In this document: in pieces, positions 37,756 to 47,341 of the stretch
Layout: every line of letters starts with the position of its first letter
Numbering within the stretch: the stretch's first letter is position 1
Assembly (NCBI RefSeq): GCF_004363305.1
Contig: NZ_SNZA01000002.1
Location: forward strand, 186,001-250,000
Length of the DNA stretch: 64,000 bases
DNA from: Marinomonas communis
Lineage (GTDB): Bacteria > Pseudomonadota > Gammaproteobacteria > Pseudomonadales > Marinomonadaceae
Direction: 5' to 3'
The notes under the pieces: model-generated
The model's input: the letters and a program-made list of their open reading frames with translations, nothing else
Databases searched by the model: none
Told to the model about the DNA's origin: nothing
Position numbers and translations under genes: made by a program

Positions 37756-38179
37756 GGCTGTACGCTCCAGATTCTGGATTGAAAATGCCTTGCTCATGAG
37801 TGACGACCAATCCTAGCAAGTGCAGCATCTCTTCCAACACGTGATCTGGCTTAATTCGCAACCAACGCTCACCGACTTCCACTTTGGTGTGACGGTTGCC
37901 TAAGTGGTAACAAGCTTTAGCAAAGGTCGTCCAATCCTCGCAGCTGGCATGAGCGATGTCTTCGACCGCACCAACAATTTGAATGGTCTTGCCGCATTCA
38001 GAGCGCAAATATTCGCCCACTAACAAAGGCTTACCACGATCTAAAAACACACGAACCTCTTCACCGTTTTCGCCAACGAGTTTTAGGCGGCCGCGTTCGC
38101 GTTGTTCATGGGTCAAAATCACAGTGGTGTACACCTCATCGTGGCAATGTGTGCCGAGGCGAGTGTAAATATCTAACAT
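37736..38179 (-). CDS. ureE: Urease accessory protein UreE
   Basis: A 147-residue nickel metallochaperone. It has VILTHEQRERGRLKLVGENGEEVRVFLDRGKPLLVGEYL (the N-terminal peptide-binding domain start) and a C-terminal ferredoxin-like domain with CYHLGNRHTKVEVGERWLRI, where the conserved His contributes to Ni binding. The C-terminus ends in a short His-rich tail (SHGHHHH). It lies 31 bp after ureC and overlaps ureF. Confidence 0.96.
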   Translation of the reverse strand: MLDIYTRLGTHCHDEVYTTVILTHEQRERGRLKLVGENGEEVRVFLDRGKPLLVGEYLRSECGKTIQIVGAVEDIAHASCEDWTTFAKACYHLGNRHTKVEVGERWLRIKPDHVLEEMLHLLGLVVTHEQGIFNPESGAYSHGHHHH

Positions 38180-38209
38180 AGGGCTACCCCAATTCTTCGC
38201 GCTAAGCGA

Positions 38210-39916
38210 TTAAAACAAGTTGTACAGTTGCGCCAAAGGCAAGCTTTCCGCTGGCTCACAAGTCAGTAATTCACCGTCTGCACGCACTTCATAAGTCTGT
38301 GGGTCGACGGTGATATTCGGCATCCACGCATTATGAATCATGTCTGTTTTACGGATGTTGCGGGTGTTCTTACACGCCACCAAAGTACGATCTAAGCCAA
38401 GCGATTCTTTAATGCCATTATTCAATGCTGCTTCTGAAACAAAGGTCACAGACGTGGCCGCAGGGGCTTTGCCGAACGAGCCAAACATAGGGCGGTAATG
38501 TACTGGTTGTGGCGTTGGGATCGACGCGTTCGGGTCGCCCATGGGTGCGCTGGCAATCATGCCGCCTTTAATAATCATCGACGGTTTCACTGCAAAGAAC
38601 GCAGGTTTCCATAACACCAAATCCGCCAATTTACCCGGCTCAATTGAGCCGACTTCGTGGCTGATACCGTGCGCGATCGCAGGGTTAATGGTGTATTTGG
38701 CAACATAACGTTTGGCTCGGAAGTTATCAGCCCCCACTTCTGTGTCTTCTGGCAACAAACCAAACTGTTGCTTCATCTTGTGCGCCGTTTGCCACGTACG
38801 AGTAACCACTTCCCCCACTCGGCCCATGGCTTGCGAGTCTGAGGAGATCATTGAGAAGGCACCGCGATCGTGGAAGATGTCTTCCGCCGCAATGGTTTCT
38901 TTACGAATACGCGAGTCTGCAAAGGCCACGTCCTCAGGGATGTTGCTGTCTAGGTGGTGACACACCATCAACATATCCAAATGCTCATCCACGGTGTTGT
39001 GCGTGTACGGACGTGTTGGATTGGTGGAAGACGGTAAAACGTTCGCTAAGCCTGCCGCACGAATGATGTCCGGTGCGTGACCGCCCCCTGCACCTTCCGT
39101 ATGGTAGGTGTGAATCACACGGTCTTTGAAGGCATCAATGGTACTGTCGACAAAGCCTGACTCATTCAAAGTATCCGTATGGATCGCCACTTGTACGTCG
39201 TACTTTTCGGCAACCGATAAACAGCAATCAATCGAGGCCGGTGTCGTACCCCAGTCTTCGTGCAGCTTTAGACCACAAGCGCCCGCTTCTAATTGCTCTT
39301 CCAAAGCATCAGGCAAACTCGCGTTCCCTTTGCCCAAGAAACCTAAGTTCATCGGCATGCTATCAGTGGCTTGTAACATCTTACCTAAGTACCAAGGACC
39401 AGACGTACAGGTCGTAGCATTGGTACCTGTCGCAGGGCCGGTACCGCCACCAATCATTGTCGTTACACCAGACGTCAGGGCTTCTTCGATTTGCTGTGGA
39501 CAAATAAAGTGAATGTGCGCATCAATGCCACCCGCCGTCAGGATCGAACCTTCACCGGCGATGACTTCAGTACCGGGTCCCACAACGATATCAACATTGT
39601 CTTGGACGTCTGGGTTACCCGCTTTACCGACTTTAAAGATACGGCCATTTTTGATACCGACATCACCTTTGACGATGCCCCAGTGATCCAACACAAGGGC
39701 ATTAGTGATCACTAAATCTACCGCCACATCATTGGTTAATTGGCTTTGTCCCATGCCGTCACGGATGACTTTACCGCCACCAAACTTCACTTCGTCGCCG
39801 TACGTGGTGAAATCTTTTTCTACCTGAATCCAAAGGTCGGTATCCCCTAAACGCACGCGATCGCCGGTCGTTGGACCAAACATCTGTGCGTAGCTTTGTC
39901 TGTCCATTATCGCCAT
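38210..39916 (-). CDS. ureC: Urease alpha subunit
   Basis: This 568-residue catalytic subunit keeps the whole nickel active site. Ligands are H134 and H136 (IDAHIHF), the carbamylated K217 with H219 (GLKLHED), H246 (AIHTDT), H272 (TYHTEG) and D360 (ISSDSQ). Flap residues C319 and H320 (VCHHLD) are also intact. It hydrolyses urea to ammonia and carbamate. The ATG overlaps the ureB stop by 1 nt (TAATG), so subunit translation is coupled. An internal Met4 is an alternative start. It is preceded by ureD, ureA and ureB and followed by ureEFG. Confidence 0.98.
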   Translation of the reverse strand: MAIMDRQSYAQMFGPTTGDRVRLGDTDLWIQVEKDFTTYGDEVKFGGGKVIRDGMGQSQLTNDVAVDLVITNALVLDHWGIVKGDVGIKNGRIFKVGKAGNPDVQDNVDIVVGPGTEVIAGEGSILTAGGIDAHIHFICPQQIEEALTSGVTTMIGGGTGPATGTNATTCTSGPWYLGKMLQATDSMPMNLGFLGKGNASLPDALEEQLEAGACGLKLHEDWGTTPASIDCCLSVAEKYDVQVAIHTDTLNESGFVDSTIDAFKDRVIHTYHTEGAGGGHAPDIIRAAGLANVLPSSTNPTRPYTHNTVDEHLDMLMVCHHLDSNIPEDVAFADSRIRKETIAAEDIFHDRGAFSMISSDSQAMGRVGEVVTRTWQTAHKMKQQFGLLPEDTEVGADNFRAKRYVAKYTINPAIAHGISHEVGSIEPGKLADLVLWKPAFFAVKPSMIIKGGMIASAPMGDPNASIPTPQPVHYRPMFGSFGKAPAATSVTFVSEAALNNGIKESLGLDRTLVACKNTRNIRKTDMIHNAWMPNITVDPQTYEVRADGELLTCEPAESLPLAQLYNLF

Positions 39917-40236
39917 TATTCTGCTCCCTCTGCCAAGCTGCCCATCACTTCACCACGAAAGCCATAAATCGTTTTCGTACCTGCGTATTCGACTAATTCC
40001 ACTTCACGCCCTTGGCCCGGTTCAAAACGCACCGCGGTTCCTGAAGCAATGTTCAAGCGGTAACCTTTGGCTTGGTCGCGATCAAATACCAGAGCAGGGT
40101 TCACTTCATAAAAATGGTAATGGGAGCCAATTTGTACTGGGCGATCGCCGGTATTTTCAACACGTAATGTCAGTGTCTTACGACCTTCGTTTAGCTCGAT
40201 CACTCCATCAGCGACCTGAATTTCACCTGGAATCAT
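39916..40236 (-). CDS. ureB: Urease beta subunit
   Basis: A 106-residue structural subunit of bacterial (three-subunit) urease. [46 protein letters not shown] covers the conserved N-terminal half ([11 protein letters not shown]), and [16 protein letters not shown] the C-terminal half. It lies 14 bp after ureA and overlaps ureC by 1 nt. Confidence 0.97.
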   Translation of the reverse strand: MIPGEIQVADGVIELNEGRKTLTLRVENTGDRPVQIGSHYHFYEVNPALVFDRDQAKGYRLNIASGTAVRFEPGQGREVELVEYAGTKTIYGFRGEVMGSLAEGAE

Positions 40237-40250
40237 GTTGCCTCCGTGAG

Positions 40251-40553
40251 TTAGTTAATCGGGTTATGCACAGTGACCAATTTCGTGCCGTCTGGGAACG
40301 TCGCTTCCACCTGTACTTCGTGGATCAAATCCGCGACGCCATCCATCACTTGTTCCGCACTCAATAAGGTCTTACCAAATGCCATCAGCTCGGCCACGGT
40401 TTTACCATCTCGTGCACCTTCAATAATTTCCATGGTGATGTAGGCCATGGCTTCGGGGTAGTTCAACTTCAGGCCACGATTTAAACGTCGTTCAGCCAAC
40501 AAGGCTGCTGTGAACACCAGCAGCTTGTCCTTTTCTCTTGGTAGTAATTCCAT
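40251..40553 (-). CDS. ureA: Urease gamma subunit
   Basis: A 100-residue small subunit with [49 protein letters not shown] and [21 protein letters not shown], the standard UreA signatures. It lies 58 bp after the ureD stop and is followed closely by ureB. Confidence 0.97.
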   Translation of the reverse strand: MELLPREKDKLLVFTAALLAERRLNRGLKLNYPEAMAYITMEIIEGARDGKTVAELMAFGKTLLSAEQVMDGVADLIHEVQVEATFPDGTKLVTVHNPIN

Positions 40554-40611
40554 CGTTCAACCCTTTATTCGTTATCATTTTGCTTCGCGCATGGCGGTAG
40601 CAGCCTTTGGT

Positions 40612-41493
40612 TTAGGTTGCCCAAATTCTCGGCGCACACGCTGTTTTATCGATCAATACTGGGCGTAGCACTTCCCAGCATCGCGTAAACAATCGCTTCA
40701 TTTTTTCGCTGTCATGACTCAAGCTACGCAGCACAATAAACTCATCCACTTGGGTCACGCCGGACAAGCCATCGTTGTCTTGGCAAAGACCTCTCAGGGT
40801 CTCCAGCACTCCCTCTTCCACGTTCAAAAATGGTCCAGCCAGCAATAAGCCGTTCACTGGGTTGCCTTGCAAACCCGCTTTGCCTGCCATCAAGCCACGA
40901 CTGTATTCATCGACCAATAAGCGCTCACGCAAGCGCAAACGCCCATCGACACGAATCTGAAAGCTTTGATCGGCTTGCCCAGTTCCAAAATCCAATTGGT
41001 TAGCCGGTAAACCAAAGCAAGTAATCTCCCAGCCAATGAAGCGCGCACTGCCATGCAGCTCAATCTGGTTACGTAGTCGTGTGTTGGCATCAGGGTAAAG
41101 AATGGTTTCTTGTGGCAGCCATTCCATGATGGCGTCTTTCGGCACATGCAAACGAGTCGTTTGACGTTGTAAGGTTCGATCTGGACGCGCTTTGTATACG
41201 CGCCCCGCACCAGGGGTAGTAATCAGCACATGGGTGTCCGGAGCTTGGTTGGATTCGATCACTAGCTCATCACCCGATACCAAACCGCCAGGGGGATGCA
41301 ATAAGTACACATGAGCCGTGTCTTTGCCTTCTGGATAAAAGGGCTTTTGCACATACAAAGGCCCCTTGTGGTCACAGGTTTTTAATACGGTGCCACGAGC
41401 ACTCTTAGTGAAACCAAGCGTTAAATACGCCTGCCACTGACTGGCAGGTGAAACGGTTTCTATTGAGGGCAACGCATCTTTTACAACACTCAT
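40612..41493 (-). CDS. ureD: Urease accessory protein UreD
   Basis: A 293-residue urease maturation scaffold, part of the UreD-UreF-UreG complex on apo-urease. Recognisable are SARGTVLKTCDHKGPLYVQKPFYPEG near residue 30, VYLLHPPGGLVSGDELVIES, THVLITTPGAGRVYKA and the central LHVPKDAIMEWLPQETILYPD stretch. It is the first ure gene, 26 bp after urtE, which suggests continuous transcription from the urt genes. Confidence 0.95.
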   Translation of the reverse strand: MSVVKDALPSIETVSPASQWQAYLTLGFTKSARGTVLKTCDHKGPLYVQKPFYPEGKDTAHVYLLHPPGGLVSGDELVIESNQAPDTHVLITTPGAGRVYKARPDRTLQRQTTRLHVPKDAIMEWLPQETILYPDANTRLRNQIELHGSARFIGWEITCFGLPANQLDFGTGQADQSFQIRVDGRLRLRERLLVDEYSRGLMAGKAGLQGNPVNGLLLAGPFLNVEEGVLETLRGLCQDNDGLSGVTQVDEFIVLRSLSHDSEKMKRLFTRCWEVLRPVLIDKTACAPRIWAT

Positions 41494-41519
41494 GCAATTC
41501 CTTAGCTTGCTTTCAAAGT

Positions 41520-42209
41520 CTATACCGCGAGGTATTGCTTAATCAGATCGTCATTCAAGTTTTCCATCTTGTCAGCCGCGACGATACGACCCTTTTCCAT
41601 CAGACGAAACTCTTTGCCTACGCGGCGGGCGAACCCCAATTTCTGTTCGATTAAGATCACGGTGAGGCCTTCCTCCTCATTGAGCTTAAGAATCACGTCG
41701 CCAATCTGCTTCACAATGTTTGGTTGAATACCTTCATTTGGCTCATCCAAGATCAACACCTTTGGCTCAAGCACCAAAGCGCGACCAATCGCTAATTGTT
41801 GTTGCTGACCACCGGATAAATCACCGCCGCGGCGGTGCAACATTTCTTTGAGCACCGGAAACAATTCAAAAATCTTTTCCGGAATCTCTTTGCTTTTGCG
41901 AACTGGCAGACCGATACGTAAGTTTTCTTCGACCGTTAGCATGGGAAAGATATCGCGCCCTTGGGGTACATAGCCGATCCCTTCATAAGCTCGACGTTCA
42001 GCACTCAGCTTGTGCAGCGCTTGGTTATTCATCGTGATTTCACCGCTTTTAATCGGTAACAACCCCATGATGGCTTTCATTAACGTGGTTTTGCCCACAC
42101 CGTTGCGCCCCATGATGCAGGTGATTGAGCCCGGCTCGATGTCTAAGTCCAAATCCCAGAGTATTTGCGTGCCACCGTAAAGTTGGCTCACTTTGTTCAT
42201 TGAAATCAT
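41520..42209 (-). CDS. urtE: Urea ABC transporter ATP-binding subunit UrtE
   Basis: A 229-residue ATPase of the branched-chain-amino-acid-type family, UrtE branch. Walker A is GRNGVGKTTLMKAIMG, the signature LSGGQQQQLAIGRALV and Walker B LILDEPNEG, followed by the conserved tail ELFRLMEKGRIVAADK-like stretch. Pairs with UrtD to energise urea import. GGAGG lies 8 nt before the ATG. The ORF follows the urtD stop by 2 bp, and ureD follows after 26 bp. Confidence 0.96.
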   Translation of the reverse strand: MISMNKVSQLYGGTQILWDLDLDIEPGSITCIMGRNGVGKTTLMKAIMGLLPIKSGEITMNNQALHKLSAERRAYEGIGYVPQGRDIFPMLTVEENLRIGLPVRKSKEIPEKIFELFPVLKEMLHRRGGDLSGGQQQQLAIGRALVLEPKVLILDEPNEGIQPNIVKQIGDVILKLNEEEGLTVILIEQKLGFARRVGKEFRLMEKGRIVAADKMENLNDDLIKQYLAV

Positions 42210-42211
42210 AC

Positions 42212-43069
42212 TTAGGCCTCCACCGCTTCTTCACCGAGGTAAACCTCGATCACATCTTTATTGCTTTGAATCTGATCCATAGTGCCTTCTGCGAGCACCG
42301 AGCCTTGGTGAAGCACCGTTACAGTGCGTGCAATGCTGCGCACAAACTCCATATCGTGCTCCACTACAATCACCGTTCGCTCTCCTGCTAACGATGTCAG
42401 CAGCTCTGCAGTCCGCTCAGTCTCTTGTGCGGTCATCCCAGCAACCGGTTCGTCGATCAATAACAAACGCGGATCCGATACCAACAACATGCCAATTTCG
42501 AGCCATTGTTTCTGGCCATGTGACAAAGCACCCGCCTTCATAAAACGCTGTTGCTTCAAGCCAATGATGGCGAGCACTTCATCAATACGATCAATTTCAG
42601 AAGGGGATAAGTTGGCAAACAAGGTCGGCAGCACACGCTTATCGGTTTTCAAGGACAGCTCTAAGTTGTCAAACACGGTTTGTTCTTCAAACACGGTCGG
42701 CTTTTGGAATTTACGCCCAATGCCAAGTTGCGCAATGTCGGCCTCGTCTTTGGTCAGCAGGTTATGCGTCTGACCAAAATACACCGACCCTGCATCAGGT
42801 TTGGATTTACCTGTAATCACGTCCATCAGTGTGGTTTTGCCCGCGCCATTGGCACCAATTAAGCAACGCAACTCCCCATCGTTGACATACAGGTTCAGAT
42901 CATTAAGCGCTTTGAAGCCATCAAAACTGAGATTTAAGCCCTCTACGTACAGAATCATTTGATTCGATACGTCGATCTTAGCCGCTTGTTCCGGGGCTAA
43001 GAATGGCCAAACTTGATCTCGACGAAAGGTCTCTCGTAGCCCTTGGATCGAATTATCGAATGCACTCAT
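42212..43069 (-). CDS. urtD: Urea ABC transporter ATP-binding subunit UrtD
   Basis: This 285-residue ATPase starts with the UrtD-type leader MSAFDNSIQGLRETF and then has Walker A GANGAGKTTLMDVITG, a LSHGQKQWLEIGMLL signature and Walker B RLLLIDEPVAGM. The ATG at 43069 overlaps the urtC stop by 4 nt (ATGA) and follows a GAGGTGA site. A longer frame extends into urtC and is rejected. Confidence 0.95.
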   Translation of the reverse strand: MSAFDNSIQGLRETFRRDQVWPFLAPEQAAKIDVSNQMILYVEGLNLSFDGFKALNDLNLYVNDGELRCLIGANGAGKTTLMDVITGKSKPDAGSVYFGQTHNLLTKDEADIAQLGIGRKFQKPTVFEEQTVFDNLELSLKTDKRVLPTLFANLSPSEIDRIDEVLAIIGLKQQRFMKAGALSHGQKQWLEIGMLLVSDPRLLLIDEPVAGMTAQETERTAELLTSLAGERTVIVVEHDMEFVRSIARTVTVLHQGSVLAEGTMDQIQSNKDVIEVYLGEEAVEA

Positions 43070-44199
43070 GATGTCACCTCCTGAGATGAAGCGGGCTGAC
43101 GTTTCGATTTCAGCTGCCCGTAAAGGCCAATCAATCCTTTTGGTAAGAACAAGGTGACTAGGACAAATAAAGCCCCCAGTGCAAACAACCAACCATCCGG
43201 CATAATGGCGGTGAAACGGGTTTTCGCATAATTCACCAATAACGCTCCGATAATGGCGCCAATCAAGGTGCCACGGCCACCAACCGCTACCCAAATCACC
43301 ACTTCAATAGAATTGATAGGAGAGAATTCACCCGGGTTAATGATGCCAACCTGAGGTACGTACAAGGCCCCTGCCACACCCGCAATCACAGCTGAATAAA
43401 CAAACAGCCACACTTTATAGCGCTCAGTGCGATAGCCGATAAAACGGGTACGTGCTTCGGCATCGCGCACCGCCAAAGTAACCTTACCTAAGCGTGACGA
43501 CAGGATACGTTGGCTCAGCATCAACACGACTGCCAATAAGACCGCGGTAATGATAAACAGCGACACTCGCGTGCTGTCGGACTGCAAATCAAAGCCTAGG
43601 ATCTCTTTAAAGTCGGTCAGACCGTTGTTACCGCCGAAGCCCATTTCGTTACGAAAGAAGGCCAGCAACAGAGCATAAGTCAACGCTTGCGTCATGATCG
43701 ATAGGTACACCCCCGTCACACGAGAACGGAACGCCAACCACCCAAAGACAAAGGCTAATAACCCCGGAACCAGTACTGCCATGATCATGGCAAACCAAAA
43801 TTGATCCATACCATGCCAAAACCAAGGCAACTCCTGCCAATCTAGAAACACCATAAAATCAGGCAGAATTGGATGCCCATACACACCACGATCACCGATC
43901 TGACGCATGAGGTACATGCCCATGGCATAGCCGCCCAGCGCAAAGAATGCGCCGTGGCCTAAGCTCAAAATACCGCAGTAACCCCAGATAATATCCACCG
44001 CCAGTGCTAGCATGGCGTAGCACAAATATTTGCCTAACAAGGTAATACTGTAAGTACTCACATACAGCGCAGAGTCTTGCGGTAATAACAAGTTAGCGGC
44101 TGAAGCCAAAACCGTGACCGCTAAAAGAAGGATGACAAACGGCAGCGTGTATTTGCCTGATGAGCGACCTTCGGAAAACCAGTTGATCAGCTTGCTCAT
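43066..44199 (-). CDS. urtC: Urea ABC transporter permease subunit UrtC
   Basis: This 377-residue permease (LivM-type) has about ten hydrophobic segments. Signature text is LAVDIIWGYCGILSLGHGAFFALGGYAMGMYLMRQ, and EVVIWVAVGGRGTLIGAIIGALLVNYAKTRF. It pairs with UrtB as the transmembrane channel for urea. The ATG overlaps the urtB stop by 4 nt. A GGTGACATC site then launches urtD. Confidence 0.95.
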   Translation of the reverse strand: MSKLINWFSEGRSSGKYTLPFVILLLAVTVLASAANLLLPQDSALYVSTYSITLLGKYLCYAMLALAVDIIWGYCGILSLGHGAFFALGGYAMGMYLMRQIGDRGVYGHPILPDFMVFLDWQELPWFWHGMDQFWFAMIMAVLVPGLLAFVFGWLAFRSRVTGVYLSIMTQALTYALLLAFFRNEMGFGGNNGLTDFKEILGFDLQSDSTRVSLFIITAVLLAVVLMLSQRILSSRLGKVTLAVRDAEARTRFIGYRTERYKVWLFVYSAVIAGVAGALYVPQVGIINPGEFSPINSIEVVIWVAVGGRGTLIGAIIGALLVNYAKTRFTAIMPDGWLFALGALFVLVTLFLPKGLIGLYGQLKSKRQPASSQEVTS

Positions 44200-45785
44200 T
44201 CTGCTGCTCTCCCTTTTTGTGGGAACAATCCTTTAGGACGTTTCTGAATAAATAGGATGATGAAGACCAACACCAAGATCGCAGCCAACACCGCGCCCGT
44301 GGTTGGCTCTAGGAATTTGTTTGCGATACCTAAGGTAAACGCAGCGACTAACGTACCCAGTAAGTTACCCACGCCACCGAAGACCACCACCATGAACGAG
44401 TCAATGATGTACGCTTGGCCAAGGTTTGGCCCAACGTTGGTTAATTGAGACAAAGCCACCCCAGCGATACCCGCAATGCCTGAACCCAAACCAAAGGTCA
44501 TCGCATCGACCCACTCGGTTTTAACCCCCATGGCTTTGGCCATACTGCGGTTTTGCGACACAGCGCGTACGTTTAGACCTAATGAACTTTTCTTCAAAAT
44601 GAACACCAGTGCCAAGAACACCAGCAAAGCAAACGCTAAGATATATAAACGGTTCAACGTCAAAGACAGCACTGGGTTAATTTCCCAAGAACCACTCATC
44701 CAGCTCGGTGTTGACACTTGACGGTTAAGCGGAGAGAAAATCGTACGCACCAGCTGTTGTAAAATCAGGCTGATACCAAAAGTCGCTAACAAGGTTTCCA
44801 ATGGACGACCATGCAGTCGACAAATGACTAGACGCTCAATCAATACGCCCATCAGACCAGAGACAAGGAACGCAGCAGGAATCGCTACCCAAATGGAGTA
44901 GTCGATATAGTTCGGCATGATCAGCTGCACAACATAAGTGGTGTAAGCACCCAACATGATCATTTCACCGTGCGCCATGTTGATCACACCCATCACACCA
45001 AAGGTGATCGCCAAACCAATCGATGCCAACAGTAAGACTGAGCCAAGGCTCAAACCAAAGAACAGCTGATCCACCAACGCGTAACGTTCTACCTGTCGGT
45101 TAATGTTCACAAGCGCCTTGTCTGCCGCCGCAGCCACCACTTCATTGCTATCTCGGGACAGTTTTAATAAGACGTTGCGTACATCGTTTTCTAAACTGCC
45201 TCCTAAAAACTCAATCGCCGTCACACGAGTAATTTGGCTATTGCTTTTATCCGTTGCCGTGTAAATCGATAATGCAGTTTGCATCATCTGCTTCACATCG
45301 CTGTTCGACTCTTTGGGGAATAAGGTTTCTAGCGTTGCAAAAGTGTCCTCATCAATGTCTGACAACAGCTCACGCACCGCCCCTTCGCGCACATCAGCAT
45401 TGTTTGAGGTTAACTGGATACGCGCGATCACACCACGCAACAAGCCACGCAACTTATTGTTTACTTTGATTTTCTTGACGTCTTTACTGGAAAGACCCAA
45501 CAGCTGCTCTTGGCTAAATGGGTCGATATAGACCTCTTTACCTTGCACATCGGTTTCCACCACAATGGTTTTGCTGTCTTTAACAAAATGCAGATCACCC
45601 GCGAGCCAAGCTCGAAATACTGGCAACAGGGATTCGTCCCCTTGCGCTTCGAGTTGCTCAACCATATCGGGTAATTTGGAAAGCTTGGTTGTTGTTAATT
45701 GTTCAAGTAGAACCTCAGTTGTCGCCGCATGTACTGGCATCCAACTGGCAAACATTAACAAACAAAATGAGATGAGATATTTCAC
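44196..45785 (-). CDS. urtB: Urea ABC transporter permease subunit UrtB
   Basis: A 529-residue LivH-type permease with a long N-terminal extension. A signal peptide (MKYLISFCLLMFASWMPVHA) and a soluble helical/HEAT-like region of about 200 residues precede the membrane domain, as is usual in proteobacterial UrtB. The permease half holds FGLSLGSVLLLASIGLAITFGVMGVINMAHGEMIMLGAYTTY and SRRSLGLNVRAVSQ-like text (here SLGLNVRAVSQNRSMAKAMG), then GGVGNLLGTLVAA. It uses a GTG start with GGAGTATTTC upstream. It is separated from urtA by a terminator-like hairpin. Confidence 0.94.
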   Translation of the reverse strand: MKYLISFCLLMFASWMPVHAATTEVLLEQLTTTKLSKLPDMVEQLEAQGDESLLPVFRAWLAGDLHFVKDSKTIVVETDVQGKEVYIDPFSQEQLLGLSSKDVKKIKVNNKLRGLLRGVIARIQLTSNNADVREGAVRELLSDIDEDTFATLETLFPKESNSDVKQMMQTALSIYTATDKSNSQITRVTAIEFLGGSLENDVRNVLLKLSRDSNEVVAAAADKALVNINRQVERYALVDQLFFGLSLGSVLLLASIGLAITFGVMGVINMAHGEMIMLGAYTTYVVQLIMPNYIDYSIWVAIPAAFLVSGLMGVLIERLVICRLHGRPLETLLATFGISLILQQLVRTIFSPLNRQVSTPSWMSGSWEINPVLSLTLNRLYILAFALLVFLALVFILKKSSLGLNVRAVSQNRSMAKAMGVKTEWVDAMTFGLGSGIAGIAGVALSQLTNVGPNLGQAYIIDSFMVVVFGGVGNLLGTLVAAFTLGIANKFLEPTTGAVLAAILVLVFIILFIQKRPKGLFPQKGRAAE

Positions 45786-45826
45786 GAAATACTCCAGGAT
45801 TGAGAAGAATGGGGCGTTAGAAAAGA

Positions 45827-45846
45827 CCCTCAGATTGCTCTGAGGG
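45827..45846 (-). terminator. Attenuator hairpin between urtA and urtB
   Basis: CCCTCAG and CTGAGGG pair with a 6-nt loop; on the minus strand TCTTTTCT follows. It sits in the 90-bp gap after the urtA stop. It may raise urtA mRNA relative to the permease genes, as is common for periplasmic binding proteins. Confidence 0.65.
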
Positions 45847-45875
45847 CCAAGTTTTAACCCTGGGACATGGTCAAA

Positions 45876-47162
45876 TTAGTAGTTCTGACCTGAACACGTT
45901 TTCGTTTCCGTGTTGTAGTTGCCACACTTCACTGGATCCGTCCAATCGGCAATCAGGTCTTTAGAACCTGGTAGGAAGTCAGACCACGCGTCGCCTGGTA
46001 CAACGCCTTCTGTTTCCCATACAGTCTCAAACTGACCGTCGTCTTGGATTTCACCAATCAGAACCGGCTTGCTCAAGTGGTGGTTTTTGTTCATCACAGC
46101 CACACCGCCTGTTAGGTTAGGTGTTTCTTGGCCGATCATTGCTTGCTCAACCGCATCCACGTCCGTCGTACCCGCTTCCGTTACCGCGTTAGCCCACATG
46201 TTGAAACCGATGTAAGTCGCTTCCATTGGGTCATTCGTTACACGATCTGGGTTCTTAGTGAAAGCTTTCCATTGAGTGATGAACTCTTCGTTTTCTTCTG
46301 TCTCAACGCTCTGGAAGTAGTTCCAAGCCGCTAAGTGACCCACTAGAGGAGCGGTATCTAGACCAGAAAGCTCTTCTTCACCTACAGAGAATGCAACAAC
46401 TGGGATATCTTCAGAAGAGATACCTTGGTTACCTAGCTCTTTGTAGAAAGGCACGTTTGCGTCACCGTTGATGGTAGAAACAACGGCTGTTTTCTTACCT
46501 TCAGAACCGAATTTAGCGATATCCGCTACGATCGACTGCCAATCAGAATGACCAAAAGGCGTGTAGTTGATCATGATGTCTTCTTCTGCGACACCCATGT
46601 CTTTTAGGTAAGCTTCAAGAATTTTGTTAGTGGTACGTGGGTAAACGTAGTCCGTACCCGCTAGCACCCAACGCTCAACACCGAGCTCATCCTTTAGGTA
46701 GTTAACCGCTGGAATCGCTTGTTGGTTCGGCGCAGCGCCTGTGTAGAACACGTTTTTAGACGACTCTTCACCTTCGTACTGAACTGGGTAGAACATCAAA
46801 CCGTTAAGTTCTTCGATAACCGGTAGAACCGATTTACGAGAAACCGATGTCCAGCAACCGAAAATCACGTCTACGTCTTTTTCAGTAATCAACTCACGCG
46901 CTTTCTCTGCAAACAAAGGCCAGTTTGACGCAGGGTCAACGACCACAGCTTCTAGTTTTTTACCTAGCAAACCACCTTTCTTGTTTTGCTCTTCTACCAT
47001 CATTAGAACAGTGTCTTTTAATGTGGTTTCAGAAATCGCCATCGTGCCAGACAAAGAGTGCAGCACACCTACTTTGATCGTGTCATCAGCAGCCATCGAA
47101 GGAAAAGCGATAAGCGTTGCACCGGAGAGCGCAATCGCAGAAGCAAGCGTTTTAAGTTTCAT
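45876..47162 (-). CDS. urtA: Urea ABC transporter substrate-binding protein UrtA
   Basis: A 428-residue periplasmic urea-binding protein of the Leu/Ile/Val-binding class. The N-terminal signal peptide is MKLKTLASAIALSGATLIAF with processing after PSMA. Then follow KVGVLHSLSGTMAISETTLKD, VDVIFGCWTSVSRKSVLPVIEE, NGLMFYPVQYEGEESSKNVFYTGAAPNQQ and PFGHSDWQSIVADI, which are UrtA-specific. Nitrogen control is normal for urtA, but no sigma-54 site could be confirmed upstream. A 16-bp palindrome lies about 139-154 bp upstream. The first gene of the urtABCDE-ureDABCEFGJ block. Confidence 0.96.
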   Translation of the reverse strand: MKLKTLASAIALSGATLIAFPSMAADDTIKVGVLHSLSGTMAISETTLKDTVLMMVEEQNKKGGLLGKKLEAVVVDPASNWPLFAEKARELITEKDVDVIFGCWTSVSRKSVLPVIEELNGLMFYPVQYEGEESSKNVFYTGAAPNQQAIPAVNYLKDELGVERWVLAGTDYVYPRTTNKILEAYLKDMGVAEEDIMINYTPFGHSDWQSIVADIAKFGSEGKKTAVVSTINGDANVPFYKELGNQGISSEDIPVVAFSVGEEELSGLDTAPLVGHLAAWNYFQSVETEENEEFITQWKAFTKNPDRVTNDPMEATYIGFNMWANAVTEAGTTDVDAVEQAMIGQETPNLTGGVAVMNKNHHLSKPVLIGEIQDDGQFETVWETEGVVPGDAWSDFLPGSKDLIADWTDPVKCGNYNTETKTCSGQNY

Positions 47163-47300
47163 GATTGGAGTCGTCCTTTGTGATAGTGATTTTTTTGAGC
47201 TGATAAGCAGACCTAACTAAAACCTGCGACGCTGCATATCAGTACAACCAGTATTCAAAAATCACATCCAAAACGGTATGCGCGAAACACCCTAGGCGCA

Positions 47301-47316
47301 TACGTCATTTGACGTA
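47301..47316. promoter_or_regulatory. 16-bp palindrome upstream of urtA
   Basis: TACGTCA-TT-TGACGTA is a perfect 7+2+7 inverted repeat between the aldehyde dehydrogenase stop and the urtA start. It is 139 bp upstream of the urtA ATG. It is a good candidate operator, possibly for the LuxR-type regulator at 31228. No experimental support exists. Confidence 0.45.
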
Positions 47317-47341
47317 GTCGTTCTTAAAATGCGTTTTCTAT

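Noticed and set aside
37755-37797. Longer UreF start at 37797
   Set aside because: It has no ribosome-binding site and lies over UreE codons in another frame; the 37755 start has GGAG and gives a normal length.
42324-42773. 149-codon open frame antisense to urtD
   Set aside because: It mirrors a highly conserved ATPase gene in a GC-skewed codon frame, has no ribosome-binding site and no family resemblance.
43069-43294. 75-codon N-terminal extension of UrtD
   Set aside because: It reads the tail of urtC out of frame. The UrtD-specific leader and the GAGGTGA site place the start at 43069.
47163-47341. Riboswitch or NtrC/sigma-54 promoter upstream of urtA
   Set aside because: No GG-N10-GC pair or conserved riboswitch structure could be recognised by eye. 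Only the palindrome was kept.
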